Source: Diaphorobacter ruginosibacter (lineage in GTDB: Bacteria > Pseudomonadota > Gammaproteobacteria > Burkholderiales > Burkholderiaceae_C). Taken from it: a DNA stretch of 64,000 nt. The stretch lies in assembly GCF_014395975.1 (NCBI RefSeq), contig NZ_CP060714.1, forward strand, positions 4,712,001-4,776,000, written 5' to 3'. A program made the position numbers and the translations under genes. This document shows, in pieces, positions 18,378-28,703 of this stretch (its first letter is position 1; each line of letters opens with the position of its first letter). The notes under the pieces were generated by a model. That model was given only the letters and a program-made list of their open reading frames with translations. It did not search any database and was not told where the DNA came from.

Positions 18378-19307
18378 ATGCAACGCGGCCCGGAGCCCGA
18401 AGTGCAGTGCGCGCAGACGACACTGGATGATTTCCGTCTTGCCGATGGCGCGGTCGTGCGGCTGCAACTGGCCTATACCCTGTGCGGCCCGCGGCATGCG
18501 CCAACCTACCTGCTGCTGCACGGCTACACGGGCAGCCACTATGCGGTGGCGGGGGATGCGCGTGCCGCCGATTCCGGATGGGCCGGCGCATGGGTGGGCC
18601 CGGGGCAGGCGCTGGACACGGACCGCTGCCAGGTCCTCACCGTGAACCTGCCGGGCTCCTCCTATGGCTCGCAGTGGCAGGGCGCACAGGATGCCCACGC
18701 GTCCGTCCGCGGCATGGCAGGCGCTGTCGATGCGCTGCTGGAGCAACTGGGTATCGATGCGCTCGAGGGCGCCATCGGCTATTCGTTCGGCGGCTACGTG
18801 GCGCTGCAGCTGAAGGCGGACTATCCGCGGCGCGTCAGGCGCGTCCTGGGCCTGTGCACCGCACCGAAGGGGCGTGGCAGCGCGGATGAGCTGCCCATGC
18901 TGCGTGGCCTGGCCGAGCCCGCGCAGCGGGCCGGCTTCCGGCTGGACGTGCTCCAGCGATCGGGGCTGCCGGAATGGGTGGAAGACCAGGGTCCCGAGGC
19001 GCACCGGCGCGAGCGCGAGCGTGTCGGCCGCTGGGCGCGGGAGTTCACTGCGGATTCGCTGTGGCGCCTGCGTGCGGCGGCCGCCGGCTTCGACGTCGGC
19101 ACGCTTCCCGCGGACACCACCCTGGTCCATGCCTCCTCGGACAGGCTGTTCCCGCCGCCTCCATCCTCCGCCACCGGCACGCATGTCGTGCACACCCCCT
19201 ACGGCCACCAGGCCTTGCTCTACGACCCGCAGGCCTGGACGGAGCCGATCCGGACCTGGCTCGCAGGGGCGCCGCTGAAGCCCGCCTACCGGAGCGGCGA
19301 CCGATGA
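18378..19307 (+). CDS. Alpha/beta hydrolase, homoserine O-acetyltransferase (MetX)-like
   Basis: A 309-residue alpha/beta-hydrolase fold protein. The oxyanion region is YLLLHGYTGSHY, the nucleophile elbow GYSFGGY (Ser136), and a C-terminal histidine occurs in PYGHQALLYD. The segment GPGQALDTDRCQVLTVNLPG resembles the MetX family, where the equivalent is 'GPGKALDTDRYFVI'. It is shorter than true MetX (about 370 residues). Context (dioxygenase before, receptor after) suggests a catabolic esterase or acyltransferase rather than methionine synthesis. Confidence 0.8.
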   Translation: MQRGPEPEVQCAQTTLDDFRLADGAVVRLQLAYTLCGPRHAPTYLLLHGYTGSHYAVAGDARAADSGWAGAWVGPGQALDTDRCQVLTVNLPGSSYGSQWQGAQDAHASVRGMAGAVDALLEQLGIDALEGAIGYSFGGYVALQLKADYPRRVRRVLGLCTAPKGRGSADELPMLRGLAEPAQRAGFRLDVLQRSGLPEWVEDQGPEAHRRERERVGRWAREFTADSLWRLRAAAAGFDVGTLPADTTLVHASSDRLFPPPPSSATGTHVVHTPYGHQALLYDPQAWTEPIRTWLAGAPLKPAYRSGDR

Positions 19308-19351
19308 AACGCCAATGCGGCGCTGCCGCGGCAACAACAATGAAAGAGACA

Positions 19352-20335
19352 ATGACCATGAACATCCCACGCCGTACCCTGCTCAGCGCGCTGATCGCCG
19401 CTGCCGGCATGTCCTCCATCGCGCCTGCAGCGATGGCCCAGCCCCAGAACTGGCCGAGCAAGCCGGTGCGCCTGATCGTCGCGTATCCACCGGGCGGAGC
19501 GACCGACATCCAGGCGCGCATCGTCGGGCAGCGCTTGTCGGAAAAATGGAAGCAGCCCGTGATCGTCGAAAACAAGCCGGGCGGCAACACGGTGATCGCG
19601 ACCGAGGCGGTCATCAAGTCGCCGCCGGACGGACACACGCTGCTGCTGACGGCGATGCCGTTCATGCTCAACAAGTTCCTGATGGACAAGCTGCCGTACG
19701 AACCGCTCAAGGACTTTGTTCCCGTCACGCCGCTGACCACGATCTCGAACGTGCTCGTGGCCGCGCCCACCGTGGGCGTGAAGAATGTGCAGGAACTGAT
19801 TGCCAAGGCCAAGGCGTCGCCGGGAGTCATCTCGTTCGCCTCCACAGGCACGGCCACGTCCACCCACCTTTCGGGCGAACTGTTCTCCAGCATGGCCGAC
19901 GTGAAGCTCATGCACGTGCCCTACAAGGGAAGCGCACCGGCGCAGCAGGACCTGCTGGCCGGACGCGTGGACATCATGTTCGATAACGGCGTGCTCCAGC
20001 AGATCAAGGCGGGGCGCGTCGTGCCGCTTGCGGTCACGTCGCCCAAACGCCTGCCGTGGCTGCCCAACGTGCCCACGGTGATCGAGCAGGGGCTGCCCGG
20101 CTACGAGGCCTCGGCGTGGTACGGGATCTTCGTGCCCGCGGGAACACCCAGGGACATCGTGAACCAGCTCGCCTCGGACATCACCGAGGTCGTCCGCAGC
20201 CCTGAAGTGCAGCCGAAATGGGAGTCCATCGGCGCCACCGCCGGCGGCGGCACACCCGAGGAATTCGCCAGGTACCTGGCGCAGGACACCGAGCGCTGGG
20301 GCAAGCTCATCAAGGAGCGGGATATCAAGTACTGA
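19352..20335 (+). CDS. Bug family (TctC-type) tripartite tricarboxylate transporter substrate-binding protein
   Basis: A periplasmic solute receptor of about 327 residues. A signal peptide (RRTLLSALIAAAGMSSIAPA, then AMA) precedes QNWPSKPVRLIVAYPPGGAT, the family's opening motif, followed by VIVENKPGGN. Three in-frame ATGs (19340, 19352, 19358) are possible; 19352 has a weak GAGA upstream. It is third in the IclR-controlled unit, so its ligand is probably the substrate handled by the upstream dioxygenase or hydrolase. No TctAB membrane genes are adjacent. Confidence 0.88.
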   Translation: MTMNIPRRTLLSALIAAAGMSSIAPAAMAQPQNWPSKPVRLIVAYPPGGATDIQARIVGQRLSEKWKQPVIVENKPGGNTVIATEAVIKSPPDGHTLLLTAMPFMLNKFLMDKLPYEPLKDFVPVTPLTTISNVLVAAPTVGVKNVQELIAKAKASPGVISFASTGTATSTHLSGELFSSMADVKLMHVPYKGSAPAQQDLLAGRVDIMFDNGVLQQIKAGRVVPLAVTSPKRLPWLPNVPTVIEQGLPGYEASAWYGIFVPAGTPRDIVNQLASDITEVVRSPEVQPKWESIGATAGGGTPEEFARYLAQDTERWGKLIKERDIKY

Positions 20336-20399
20336 AGTTGCCCAGCCCCCCAAACGGAGCGCCCGCGCAAGTGGGCCGCATGGATTTCATGGATGGCGC

Positions 20400-20723
20400 T
20401 CAACTCAGTATTTTGAGTCCATGCTTTTGCACGATGTGCAGCAGCTTGAGGGCCGTGCCGCTGGGTCGGTTGGCGCCGGTTTCCCATTTCTGAACGGTGG
20501 ACTCGGTGGTGTTGAGGTACATGGCGAATATCGGCTGGCTCAGATTGTTTTCGATGCGGATGCGCTTGATTTGCTCGGGGCCGATTTCCGGTGTGGGCGC
20601 AATACAGGAGTCGTCAAAGGTCCGCAGTGTGGCCTTGTCGATTGCGCCAATCCTGTGCAGTGCCTGCGCAGACGCATGGATTGCCTCGAAGGCATCGCTT
20701 TTGAACTTAGTCTTGGCAGTCAT
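20400..20723 (-). CDS. HigA-like antitoxin, XRE-family HTH
   Basis: A 107-residue protein with a C-terminal helix-turn-helix (about residues 48-100: EIGPEQIKRIRIENNLSQPI, then FAMYLNTTESTVQKWETGAN). The start at 20723 (MTAKTKFKS) overlaps the upstream toxin gene by 17 bp. The ATG 58 codons further upstream is inside the toxin reading frame and is not the start. Toxin-first order and the C-terminal HTH match HigBA-type modules, where the antitoxin neutralises the toxin and represses the operon. Confidence 0.85.
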   Translation of the reverse strand: MTAKTKFKSDAFEAIHASAQALHRIGAIDKATLRTFDDSCIAPTPEIGPEQIKRIRIENNLSQPIFAMYLNTTESTVQKWETGANRPSGTALKLLHIVQKHGLKILS

Positions 20724-21072
20724 GGCAGATCTCCAGGAATTCGCGGATCGCAAGCATCTGCGCCACCTGCTCCGGGCTGAGTTGCGAATACTGCCTGGCC
20801 AGGTGCCGGAACGAAGCCAGCTCCGAATCTTCAATATTGGCGCGCTCCTTCTTGGCGAACAGGAACTGGTACACCCAATAGTGCCCACCTCTGGCAAGTA
20901 CGATGGATCTGTGCCTGTTGCCGTTCAGGCGCTTTTTGTACACGCCTCCGCCAAGATCGTCGGCTTGTCCTTGCATCGCCTGTCTTGCCGCATGGCATAG
21001 CTCTTCGTCGGTGATCAATGCCTTACGGGCAGCCTTGTCGAACCAGGAAGATTTGAAAACCCGCGGGGACAT
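20707..21072 (-). CDS. RelE/HigB-type toxin of a type II toxin-antitoxin pair
   Basis: A 121-residue predicted mRNA interferase. The typical start MSPRVFKSSWFDKAARKA is followed by DLGGGVYKKRLNGNRHRSIV, a basic strand HYWVYQFLFAKKERANI, and a C-terminal SPEQVAQMLAIREFLEI. The ATG at 21072 matches the family N-terminus. Upstream in-frame ATGs at 21120 and 21135 would add residues with no family match, and the one at 21135 lies within the operator palindrome. The antitoxin gene overlaps its 3' end. Confidence 0.85.
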   Translation of the reverse strand: MSPRVFKSSWFDKAARKALITDEELCHAARQAMQGQADDLGGGVYKKRLNGNRHRSIVLARGGHYWVYQFLFAKKERANIEDSELASFRHLARQYSQLSPEQVAQMLAIREFLEICHDCQD

Positions 21073-21128
21073 GGCATCCCGGAGCGGGGGCGAGCGCTTT
21101 TTCTGCACGACGTGGGTCATGCAGAAAA

Positions 21129-21145
21129 GTAGCATCTAATGCTAC
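21129..21145. promoter_or_regulatory. Palindrome upstream of the toxin-antitoxin operon
   Basis: GTAGCAT at 21129-21135 is the exact inverted repeat of ATGCTAC at 21139-21145, with a 3-bp spacer. It lies about 57 bp before the toxin start. A short palindrome here is the usual binding site for autoregulation by the HTH antitoxin. Confidence 0.6.
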
Positions 21146-21184
21146 ATCATCAACTGATTGCAGTCAAAGGCGCCTGTCGCCGCC

Positions 21185-22471
21185 TCAATCCGTCACCAGG
21201 ATCGCCCGAAAGTCATTCACGTTCGTGCGCGTGGGGCCCGTGATCACCGAATCGCCCAATGCCTGGAAGAAGCCGTGCCCGTTGTTGTTGGCGAGTTCGT
21301 CGGCCGGGCGCAGGCCCAGGGCCCAGGCGCGATCGAGGGTCTGCGGGCCGGCGATGGCGCCGGCGATGTCTTCCGCGCCGTCCACGCCGTCGGTGTCGCC
21401 CATGAGTGCGTGGATTTCGGGGTGGCCGCGCAGTGCGAGGGCCAGGGAGAGCAGGCATTCGACGTTGCGGCCGCCGCGGCCGGTGCCGCGCAGCGTGACG
21501 GTGGTCTCGCCGCCCGACAGCAGCACGCACGGTGTCCGGAACGGCTGGTCGCGGTTGGCGGTCTGCAGCGCGATGCCGGCGAGGACCTTGCCCACGTCGC
21601 GGGCCTCGCCTTCGATGGCGTCACCGAGGATGTGGGCGGCGTATCCGGCCCTGCGTGCGACGTCGGCGGCCGCCTCGAGCGCCATCTGCGGGGTGGCAAC
21701 CATGCGGGTTTCGCTGCGTGCGAGGCGCGCGTCGCCGGGCTTGATGGATTCGGCGGCGTCGCCTTCCTCGAGCAGCCGGCGTGCCGCCGGCGGCAGTGCG
21801 ATGCCGTAGCGCCGCACGATGGCGAGTGCATCGGCGCAGGTGCTGGGGTCGGCCACGGTGGGCCCGGAGGCGATGTCCACGGGCGAGTCGCCCGGCACGT
21901 CGGACATCAGCAGCGTGATCACGCGCGCCGGATGGCAGGCAGCGGCCAGGCGACCGCCCTTGATCGCGGAGAGGTGGCGGCGCACGCAGTTCATCTCGCC
22001 GATGGTGGCGCCGCTCTGGAGCAGTGCCTGGTTGATGGCCTGCTTGTCCTCGAGCGTGAGGCCGGGCAGCGGCATCGGCAGCAGCGCGGAGCCGCCGCCC
22101 GAGATCAGGCACAGCACGGTGTCTTCCGGCTTCAGTCCTCGCACCAGCTCCAGCATGCGCTGGGCGGCCTGCAGGCCCGCGGCGTCGGGAACGGGGTGCG
22201 CGGCTTCGACGATCTCGATGCGCGAGCAGGGCGCACCGTAGCCATAGCGGGTGACGACGAGTCCCGAGAGCGGCCCGCTCCAGTGCGTCTCGACCGCTTC
22301 CGCCATGGCGGCCGAGGCCTTGCCCGCACCTATCACGATGAGCCTGCCACCTTCCAGTTGCCGGGGTGTGGGCAGGTGCGGCGGCACGCACAGCGCGGGC
22401 TGGGCGCTCGCCACGGCTGCATCGAACATGCGGCGCAGCAGGTCCGCCGGCGCTGTGGTGCCTGTCATCAT
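21185..22471 (-). CDS. ttuD: Glycerate 2-kinase (MOFRL family)
   Basis: Catalyses the last step of the glyoxylate route, phosphorylating D-glycerate to 2-phosphoglycerate. These proteins were historically named hydroxypyruvate reductase TtuD. The 428-residue product carries the glycerate-kinase N-terminal domain (LIVIGAGKASAAMAEAVE, LISGGGSALLPMP) and the C-terminal MOFRL domain (LSGGETTVTLRGTGRGGRN, then GDTDGVDG). Two ATGs (22471, 22468) overlap the garR stop in an ATGATGA arrangement, giving tight translational coupling. It is last in the gcl-hyi-garR-ttuD operon. Confidence 0.92.
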   Translation of the reverse strand: MMTGTTAPADLLRRMFDAAVASAQPALCVPPHLPTPRQLEGGRLIVIGAGKASAAMAEAVETHWSGPLSGLVVTRYGYGAPCSRIEIVEAAHPVPDAAGLQAAQRMLELVRGLKPEDTVLCLISGGGSALLPMPLPGLTLEDKQAINQALLQSGATIGEMNCVRRHLSAIKGGRLAAACHPARVITLLMSDVPGDSPVDIASGPTVADPSTCADALAIVRRYGIALPPAARRLLEEGDAAESIKPGDARLARSETRMVATPQMALEAAADVARRAGYAAHILGDAIEGEARDVGKVLAGIALQTANRDQPFRTPCVLLSGGETTVTLRGTGRGGRNVECLLSLALALRGHPEIHALMGDTDGVDGAEDIAGAIAGPQTLDRAWALGLRPADELANNNGHGFFQALGDSVITGPTRTNVNDFRAILVTD

Positions 22472-23370
22472 GCCTTCTGTCCGATCTCGAAGTTGGCCAT
22501 CTTTTCCAGTGCGCGAACCATGCCGGAGTGATCCCATGCCTTGCCGCCGTAGGACACGCAGCTGCTGAACAACTGTTGGGCGATGGCGGTGTTGGGCAGC
22601 GAGACGCCCAGGCTGCGTGCGCTGCTGAGCGCGAGGTTCAGGTCCTTCTGGTGCAGCTCGATGCGGAAGCCCGGATCGAAGGTGCGCTTGATCATGCGCT
22701 CGCCGTGCACTTCGAGGATCTTGCTGGAGGCAAAGCCGCCCATCAGTGCCTGGCGCACGCGTGCCGGGTCGGCACCTGCGCGCGATGCGAACAGCAGCGC
22801 TTCTCCCACGGCTTCGATGTTCAGCGCCACGATGATCTGGTTGGCCACCTTGGCGGTCTGGCCGTCGCCGTTGCCGCCCACGAGCGTGATGTTCTTGCCC
22901 ATGAGTTCGAAGAGCGGCTTCACGCGTTCGAACACCGCATCCTCTCCTCCGACCATGATCGACAGCGTGGCGTTCTTGGCACCCACTTCGCCGCCCGAGA
23001 CCGGTGCGTCGAGGTAGTCGCAGCCGAGCGCATTGATGCGCTTGGCGAAGTCCTTGGTGGCGATCGGCGAGATGGAGCTCATGTCCACCACGATCTTGCC
23101 CTTGCTGAGGCCCGCGGCGATGCCGTTCTCGCCGAACAGCACGCTCTCCACGTCGGGCGTATCGGGAAGCATGCAGAAGATGATGTCCGCGCGCTCGGCC
23201 ACGCCGCGCGCGCTCACGCACTTGGTGGCACTCGATTCAGCGATCTGGTCGGCGATCTTGCCGCGCGTGTGCACGAACAGCTGGTGCCCCGCCTTGATGA
23301 GCTGCCATGCCATGGGCGCGCCCATGATGCCGAGTCCGACGAAGCCGATTTTCTGTGGTTTGTCTGTCAT
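22468..23370 (-). CDS. garR: 2-hydroxy-3-oxopropionate (tartronate semialdehyde) reductase
   Basis: Reduces tartronate semialdehyde to D-glycerate with NAD(P)H. The 300-residue product belongs to the beta-hydroxyacid dehydrogenases: the N-terminal Rossmann motif is GFVGLGIMGAPMAW, the substrate-binding signature is DAPVSGGEVGA, and the catalytic lysine is in GQTAKVANQI. The neighbours gcl and hyi fix the substrate within the family. The 3' end overlaps ttuD. Confidence 0.94.
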   Translation of the reverse strand: MTDKPQKIGFVGLGIMGAPMAWQLIKAGHQLFVHTRGKIADQIAESSATKCVSARGVAERADIIFCMLPDTPDVESVLFGENGIAAGLSKGKIVVDMSSISPIATKDFAKRINALGCDYLDAPVSGGEVGAKNATLSIMVGGEDAVFERVKPLFELMGKNITLVGGNGDGQTAKVANQIIVALNIEAVGEALLFASRAGADPARVRQALMGGFASSKILEVHGERMIKRTFDPGFRIELHQKDLNLALSSARSLGVSLPNTAIAQQLFSSCVSYGGKAWDHSGMVRALEKMANFEIGQKA

Positions 23371-23436
23371 CTCTGTGTTCTCCTTGAATCACTGTTCATT
23401 CATCTGTTGTTCGTTCACGGGTGCATCGGGCGCGCA

Positions 23437-24213
23437 TCACGCGAATGCATGCAGCCAGCCCAGGCCCGCTTCGGTGGTCGTCGCGGGCTTGTATTCGCAG
23501 CCCACCCAGCCCGTGTATCCCACGCGGTCGAGCAGCGCGAACAGGAACGGGTAGTTGATCTCGCCGGTACCGGGCTCGTTGCGGCCGGGGTTGTCCGCGA
23601 TCTGCACATGGCGGATCAGCGGCAGGTACTTGGTCAGCGTGGAGGCAAGCTCCCCCTGCATGCGCTGCGTGTGGTACAGGTCGTACTGCAGGAAGGCGTT
23701 GGGCAGGTCGAGCTCTTCGAGCAGCGCCACCGCCTGCACCGGGCGGTTCAGGTAGAAGCCGGGGATGTCGAAGGTGTTGACCGGCTCGATCAGCAGGTCG
23801 AGGCCCGCGCCGCGTAGCTGGTCGGCGGCAAAGCGCAGGTTCTCGAGGAACGTGGCGCGCAGCGCGTCGGCGGACACTCCATCGGGTGCCTTGCCGGCCA
23901 GGCAGTTGAGCTGCTTGACGCCCAGTGCGCCTGCGTAGTCGATGGCCTTGGCCACGCCTTCGCGGAACTGCGCAGCCTTTTCGGGCTGGCAGGCGATGCC
24001 GCGCTCACCCGCTTCCCAGTCGCCGGCGGGCAGGTTGTGCAGGACGAGCGCAAGGCCATTGCTGTCCAGGCGCGTGCGGATTTCCTTGGCGGAGAACGCA
24101 TAGGGAAACATGAACTCCACGGCCTGGAATCCGGCCTTGGCGGCCAGATCGAAGCGATCGAGGAACGGCACCTCGTTGAACATCATCGAGAGGTTCGCGG
24201 CAAAACGGGGCAT
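23437..24213 (-). CDS. hyi: Hydroxypyruvate isomerase
   Basis: Interconverts hydroxypyruvate and tartronate semialdehyde. The 258-residue TIM-barrel (xylose-isomerase-like) protein starts MPRFAANLSMMFNEVPFLDR and has the conserved metal-site glutamates in LIEPVNTFDIPGFY and the late GCEYKP, with the segment HVQIADNPGRNEPGTGEINY typical of Hyi. The ATG at 24213 is chosen for its AAGGAG and family N-terminus. It is second in the operon, 89 bp after gcl and 66 bp before garR. Confidence 0.94.
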   Translation of the reverse strand: MPRFAANLSMMFNEVPFLDRFDLAAKAGFQAVEFMFPYAFSAKEIRTRLDSNGLALVLHNLPAGDWEAGERGIACQPEKAAQFREGVAKAIDYAGALGVKQLNCLAGKAPDGVSADALRATFLENLRFAADQLRGAGLDLLIEPVNTFDIPGFYLNRPVQAVALLEELDLPNAFLQYDLYHTQRMQGELASTLTKYLPLIRHVQIADNPGRNEPGTGEINYPFLFALLDRVGYTGWVGCEYKPATTTEAGLGWLHAFA

Positions 24214-24302
24214 GAAAAACTCCTTGGGTCTTGATTCTTGGTGATGGCGTGGGTGCGTGTGCCGAATGCCGCCCGCGGGGAGCGCGCATTCGGCGAGGTC
24301 GT

Positions 24303-26093
<1,791 letters not shown>

Positions 26094-26260
26094 GTGAGTC
26101 TCCTGCAAAACGGTTGAGTTGGATGATTGGTGAGTTGTCGTCATCGTCCCCGTTTGCGCGGATTTCGGGAATGCTGGTACGCTGCATGACGTTTATTCCG
26201 TGGTGGAATACCCCCGACCATCGATTTCCGCCCTTCCTGCACCCTTCCTGTGATCTGGCC

Positions 26261-27172
26261 ATGGACCGAATACAAGCGCTTCTTCTGTTCACCCGCGTCG
26301 TCGACCTGGGCTCGTTCAGCCGTGCCGCGGCCGAACTGGGCATGGGGCAGCCCTCGGCCACCAAGCAGATCGCCCGCATGGAAAAGGAACTGGGTGCGCG
26401 CCTGCTGCACCGCTCCACGCATGGCGTGACACCCACCGAGGTGGGCAAGCTCTACTATGACAAGTGCAAGCTCATCGTGCACCATGACGAGGAGGCGCGT
26501 TCGGTCGCGTCCCTCATGCAGTCGCAGGTGCAGGGCGTCCTGCGCATCAGCACCTCGATCGCGTTCGGCCGGCGGGTGCTGGCGCCGATGGTGAGCAACT
26601 TCATGCGCACGCACCCCCTGTTGCGCGTGGACCTGAGCTTTGACGACCGCTACGTGAACCTGGTGGAGCAGGGCGTGGATGTCGCCATCCGCATGGGCCG
26701 GCTGGCCGACTCATCGCTTGGCGCCACCTACCTGGGCGTGAGCCCGTGGGTCGTGGTGGCCTCGCCGAACTATCTGCGCGAGCATGGAGCGCCCACGCAA
26801 CCCGCCGATCTTGCGGCCCACGATGCGCTGGTCTACAGCACGGTGCAGGGCGATGCGATCTGGCATTTCAGTACCGCGCACGAGAGCACGCAGGCGATTG
26901 CGGTGAATGGCCGCCTGCGCTCCAACAATCTCTCTGTATTGCTGGCGGCAGCGCGCGACGGCTTCGGCATCGCCGTGCTTCCGCACTACGTCGCGCACGA
27001 TGGCCTGCGCACCGGTGAGCTCGTGCCGGTGCTCGATGGCTGGAACCTGCCCACGCAGGAGATCCATGCGGTGTTCCCCTCGCCGCGCCTCGTGCCCGCG
27101 AAGGTGCAGGAACTGGTGGCCTGGCTCAAGAGCGAGTTCACCGACGACTGGTGGCGTCCCGCGCGGCGCTGA
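26261..27172 (+). CDS. LysR family transcriptional regulator (CrgA/DmlR-like), divergent from gcl
   Basis: A 303-residue LysR-type regulator: HTH at about residues 1-60 (MDRIQALLLFTRVVDLGSFS, then AAAELGMGQPSATKQIARME). The effector domain includes LSFDDRYVNLVEQGVDVAIR, typical of the CrgA/DmlR subgroup. It diverges from the gcl operon and is the likely regulator of glyoxylate use. The ATG at 26261 is the family start; an upstream in-frame ATG at 26114 would overlap the gcl promoter region. Confidence 0.87.
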   Translation: MDRIQALLLFTRVVDLGSFSRAAAELGMGQPSATKQIARMEKELGARLLHRSTHGVTPTEVGKLYYDKCKLIVHHDEEARSVASLMQSQVQGVLRISTSIAFGRRVLAPMVSNFMRTHPLLRVDLSFDDRYVNLVEQGVDVAIRMGRLADSSLGATYLGVSPWVVVASPNYLREHGAPTQPADLAAHDALVYSTVQGDAIWHFSTAHESTQAIAVNGRLRSNNLSVLLAAARDGFGIAVLPHYVAHDGLRTGELVPVLDGWNLPTQEIHAVFPSPRLVPAKVQELVAWLKSEFTDDWWRPARR

Positions 27173-27217
27173 ACGCGACGTTGAGCGCGGGGATGCGAGA
27201 GAGGGTGCGAGAGACGT

Positions 27218-28606
27218 TCAGGGCGCGGTGGCGGCAGGCGTGCCTGAGGCCTTGGCCGGGTCCTGCCCCAACACCTTCTGCAGATCATCGCGCAGGATCC
27301 ACTCGGCCTCCTGGGTGCCGGGATGGTCGGGATAGCGTGTCTTCATGCGCATGAAGACGCGCAGCGCCTGATCGGGTTTGTTCGCGCCCTGCTTGAGCGC
27401 ACGGACGATGAGCTCAAGCGCCTCGGGCGTGCGGTCGTGACCGGGATGCTGTTTCTCGAAGCCCTGCAAGAGCGCCAGCACGTGGCCCGACTGCATTCCC
27501 TTCCACGCAAAGCGCGCGAGCGCCAGCGTATGGTCCGCGGAGTCGAGCGTGAACTGCGGTGCCCGCTTGTAGCAACTGCCCCAGACTTCGAGAGCCTCGC
27601 TTTCGCGCTGCTGCTGGACCAGCAGCGGAATGAAGCGCTGCGCATGCTGCGCGAGGTGGTCGGTGCGATCGGTCAGCTTGAGCAGGCGGTGGTAGCGGCG
27701 CTGGTCGGCGGCGTTGTCCCAGCCGGTGCGCTGCCACTCCCGCGCGTTGTCGAGCGCGGACTTCATGTCGCCGTCCTGCACGAGCCGGGCCACCATGGCG
27801 TCGCGGCGCCTGGCCTCGGCGGCGGCGGGATCCTCGGGCTCCACCGGAGCGGAGTCGGGCGCCTTCACCGGATCGATGTCGAGCGCCGCATGGTGCTGGT
27901 ACATCACATAGCCGATCATCGCGGCCATCACCCAGCTGAAGTAGATCATCACGAAGGTGATCAGCGGCGCGAGCACGAACCGGGGAACGATGGGCAGCAG
28001 CAGCCCGAGCGCCATGGGCACGCCCTGCATCAGCAGGAACAGGAACAGGCAGAGCAGCAGGTACGACTTGCCGATGCCGGCGATCGTGCCGAGCAGCTCG
28101 AAGGGGTTGATGGCAGCGCGCAGGCTGCAGGTGTTGATCAGCACCATCAGCGTCGCCGGGAGGGCCAGTGACGACAGCAGGTTGGCGACGGCACCCAGGG
28201 CGGGGCTGATGCCGGCCGTCCAGCCGATCACGAAGCCGTGCACCAGCAGCACGCCGAAGAACTTCCAGGGCAGCGCCTTCCAGGCGTCGTCCATCATGTC
28301 GGAGCGGTAGTCCGCGCTGTCGGTGATGCCGCGCGAGGCCAGCGCGGCCACCTTGAATGCATAGCGGCTCACGGCCAGCATCAGTCCGATGCCGGCCACC
28401 AGTGCGAAGAAGAAACCGCCCATCAGCAGGAAGCCGCACAGCGACAGGACGGAGGCGTAGATCATCGGCTCCATCTGCAGCGGGAACAGGAAGAAGCTGT
28501 TGAGCTTCTGCCAGAACGGCGGAATGTTCCAGCCGGACGATGCTTCGTCCTCGTGGTCGTCTGCGACCTGCCTGCCCTGTCTGTTGCGCGAATGCCCGTC
28601 GCTCAT
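27218..28606 (-). CDS. Membrane protein with C-terminal TPR-like domain, unknown function
   Basis: A 462-residue protein not matched to a named family. A hydrophilic N-terminal 35 residues is followed by about five to six membrane segments between residues 50 and 240, such as LCGFLLMGGFFFALVAGIGL and LLCLFLFLLMQGVPMALGLL. A linker rich in Pro, Ala and Glu (residues about 250-265) leads to an alpha-helical C-terminal half with TPR-like pairs (LVQDGDMKSALDNAREW, LALARFAWKGMQSGHVLALL, DQALRVFMRMKTRYPDHPG). The rhomboid protease gene lies 97 bp upstream on the same strand and also ends in a helical repeat domain, so the two may act together. Confidence 0.7.
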   Translation of the reverse strand: MSDGHSRNRQGRQVADDHEDEASSGWNIPPFWQKLNSFFLFPLQMEPMIYASVLSLCGFLLMGGFFFALVAGIGLMLAVSRYAFKVAALASRGITDSADYRSDMMDDAWKALPWKFFGVLLVHGFVIGWTAGISPALGAVANLLSSLALPATLMVLINTCSLRAAINPFELLGTIAGIGKSYLLLCLFLFLLMQGVPMALGLLLPIVPRFVLAPLITFVMIYFSWVMAAMIGYVMYQHHAALDIDPVKAPDSAPVEPEDPAAAEARRRDAMVARLVQDGDMKSALDNAREWQRTGWDNAADQRRYHRLLKLTDRTDHLAQHAQRFIPLLVQQQRESEALEVWGSCYKRAPQFTLDSADHTLALARFAWKGMQSGHVLALLQGFEKQHPGHDRTPEALELIVRALKQGANKPDQALRVFMRMKTRYPDHPGTQEAEWILRDDLQKVLGQDPAKASGTPAATAP

Positions 28607-28703
28607 GTGTCTGCTCCCTGAACTGCGCCCATGTTACGACATGGTTTCCCCTGCGAGACTGCCGGGCGCGGTGATGTCCGGCGGGGCCGGGAATGCAGGC
28701 CCG

